This document shows positions 63,631 to 64,000 of a stretch of DNA of 64,000 bases, piece by piece. Positions within the stretch are counted from its first letter, which is position 1; each line of letters begins with the position of its first letter. A program made the translations under genes and the position numbers. Origin of the DNA: Methanocellales archaeon (lineage in GTDB: Archaea; Halobacteriota; UBA148; JAUWXC01); contig JASEEY010000003.1 of assembly GCA_030018435.1 (NCBI GenBank), forward strand, positions 34,950 through 98,949, given 5' to 3'. The notes beneath the pieces were generated by a model. The model was given only the letters and a program-made list of their open reading frames with translations. It did not search any database and was not told the DNA's origin.

Positions 63631-64000
63631 ATGCTCAAGGTGGGATTCGTAAAAATCGGCAACCTTGGAATCTCCCAAATGGTGGACCTAATACTGGACG
63701 AAAGAGCAGAAAGGGAGATTTTAACTAGGACGATTAGCACCGGCGCAAAGACGACCTCGGATGAGGCATTAGAAGCGATGAAAGCGATATCCGACTTTGC
63801 CCCTGACCTTTTTGTCGTCGTCACTCCTACCACCTCGCTACTGACCTCTGGCATGATCAAAAAGGTATTGCACAAGCCATGCATCATCATCTCCGATGCC
63901 CCTGCAAAGAAGGCGGTCGAAGCATTCAAAAAAGATGGCTTTGGATACATCATCCTGCTCGGCGATCCACTGATAGGTGCACGCAGGGAATTTCTCGACC
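63631..64000 (+). CDS. mtd: F420-dependent methylene-H4MPT dehydrogenase (partial)
   Basis: The reading frame is open to the right edge; 123 residues are visible. KVGFVKIGNLGISQMVDLIL and RTISTGAKTT, then VVTPTTSLLTSG, CIIISDAPAKKA and YIILLGDPLIGARREFLD, match Mtd. It interconverts methenyl- and methylene-H4MPT with F420. AGGAGAGGAC precedes the ATG. Absent from the ORF track because it is incomplete. Confidence 0.93.
   Translation, partial: MLKVGFVKIGNLGISQMVDLILDERAEREILTRTISTGAKTTSDEALEAMKAISDFAPDLFVVVTPTTSLLTSGMIKKVLHKPCIIISDAPAKKAVEAFKKDGFGYIILLGDPLIGARREFLD

Overview
The window is chromosomal DNA of a euryarchaeon with methanogen-type C1 chemistry. Archaeal markers include Orc1/Cdc6, MCM, RfcL, ATP-dependent DNA ligase, Alba, LSm, Rpb4, L21e, L37e, Pus10, Taw2, SepF and Nmd3. 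The tetrahydromethanopterin (H4MPT) C1 genes are mch, mtd, mtrA, mtrH, an archaeal thymidylate synthase, a short core MetE and methanogenesis marker 14. With DUF2150, DUF1614 and DUF7123 proteins this points to a methanogen, an ANME or alkane-oxidising relative, or a nearby Methanomicrobia/Syntrophoarchaeia-like lineage. I cannot name the species. Genes are dense, often overlap by 1-50 bp, and no gene-free stretch exceeds about 265 bp.

Layout. 1-2.2 kb: a partial AN1 zinc-finger/rhomboid protein, mtnA and an ACT protein. 2.2-10.2 kb: an information-processing block with a Cas4-like nuclease, orc1/cdc6, a Hjc-like nuclease, a TatD-like hydrolase, an intein-containing mcm, DUF424 and nmd3. 10.2-15.1 kb: accessory-looking DNA with a collapsed ABC transporter, small membrane proteins, taw2, a GTPBP1-like GTPase and two small winged-helix proteins around an iteron-like repeat region. 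15.1-22.1 kb: the C1 block (mch, thymidylate synthase, metE, mmp14, then mtrH and mtrA), with a small zinc-finger pair and a degenerate DHH protein between. 22.1-33.6 kb: rfcL, truA, the carA-carB-argG arginine/pyrimidine operon, DUF72, DUF2150, a radical SAM protein, a minimal HExxH protein and a thioredoxin-reductase-like enzyme. 33.6-37.5 kb: a hairpin cluster, DUF1614, tRNA-Leu with a D-loop intron, a PsiE-like protein, purF, L37e and LSm. 37.5-47.4 kb: a PUA protein, sepF, a ZPR1 protein, purM, lysC, a membrane-protease/TraB cluster, PRC-barrel, thg1 and a TrkA-N/DHH protein. 47.4-54.2 kb: tRNA-Lys with an intron, alba, purA, the pus10-L21e-rpoF-DUF655-ksgA-hemK2-yjbQ operon and a frameshifted roadblock gene. 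54.2-64 kb: elp3, a nitroreductase, an ACT-hom pair, DNA ligase, DUF373, a coiled-coil protein with serB, glyA and the start of mtd.

How the genes connect. GlyA, Mtd, Mch, thymidylate synthase, MetE and MtrA/MtrH all handle H4MPT- or corrinoid-bound one-carbon units. MtrA here has no membrane anchor, and only mtrA and mtrH are present, so the locus looks like a soluble methyltransferase rather than the sodium-pumping Mtr complex.

Most notable observations: (1) CarA has lost its glutaminase nucleophile (Cys to Gly) and catalytic His (to Tyr), suggesting an ammonia-dependent carbamoyl-phosphate synthetase. (2) tRNA-Leu(CAG) carries a 42-nt intron in the D-loop. (3) Methanogenesis marker 14, an ASKHA-type protein, overlaps a corrinoid-dependent-type methionine synthase gene, which suggests a corrinoid-reactivation role. 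(4) A DHH-family paralog has lost its metal-binding motifs. (5) Two tiny co-translated membrane peptides share a motif. (6) There are several unexplained repeat and hairpin arrays.
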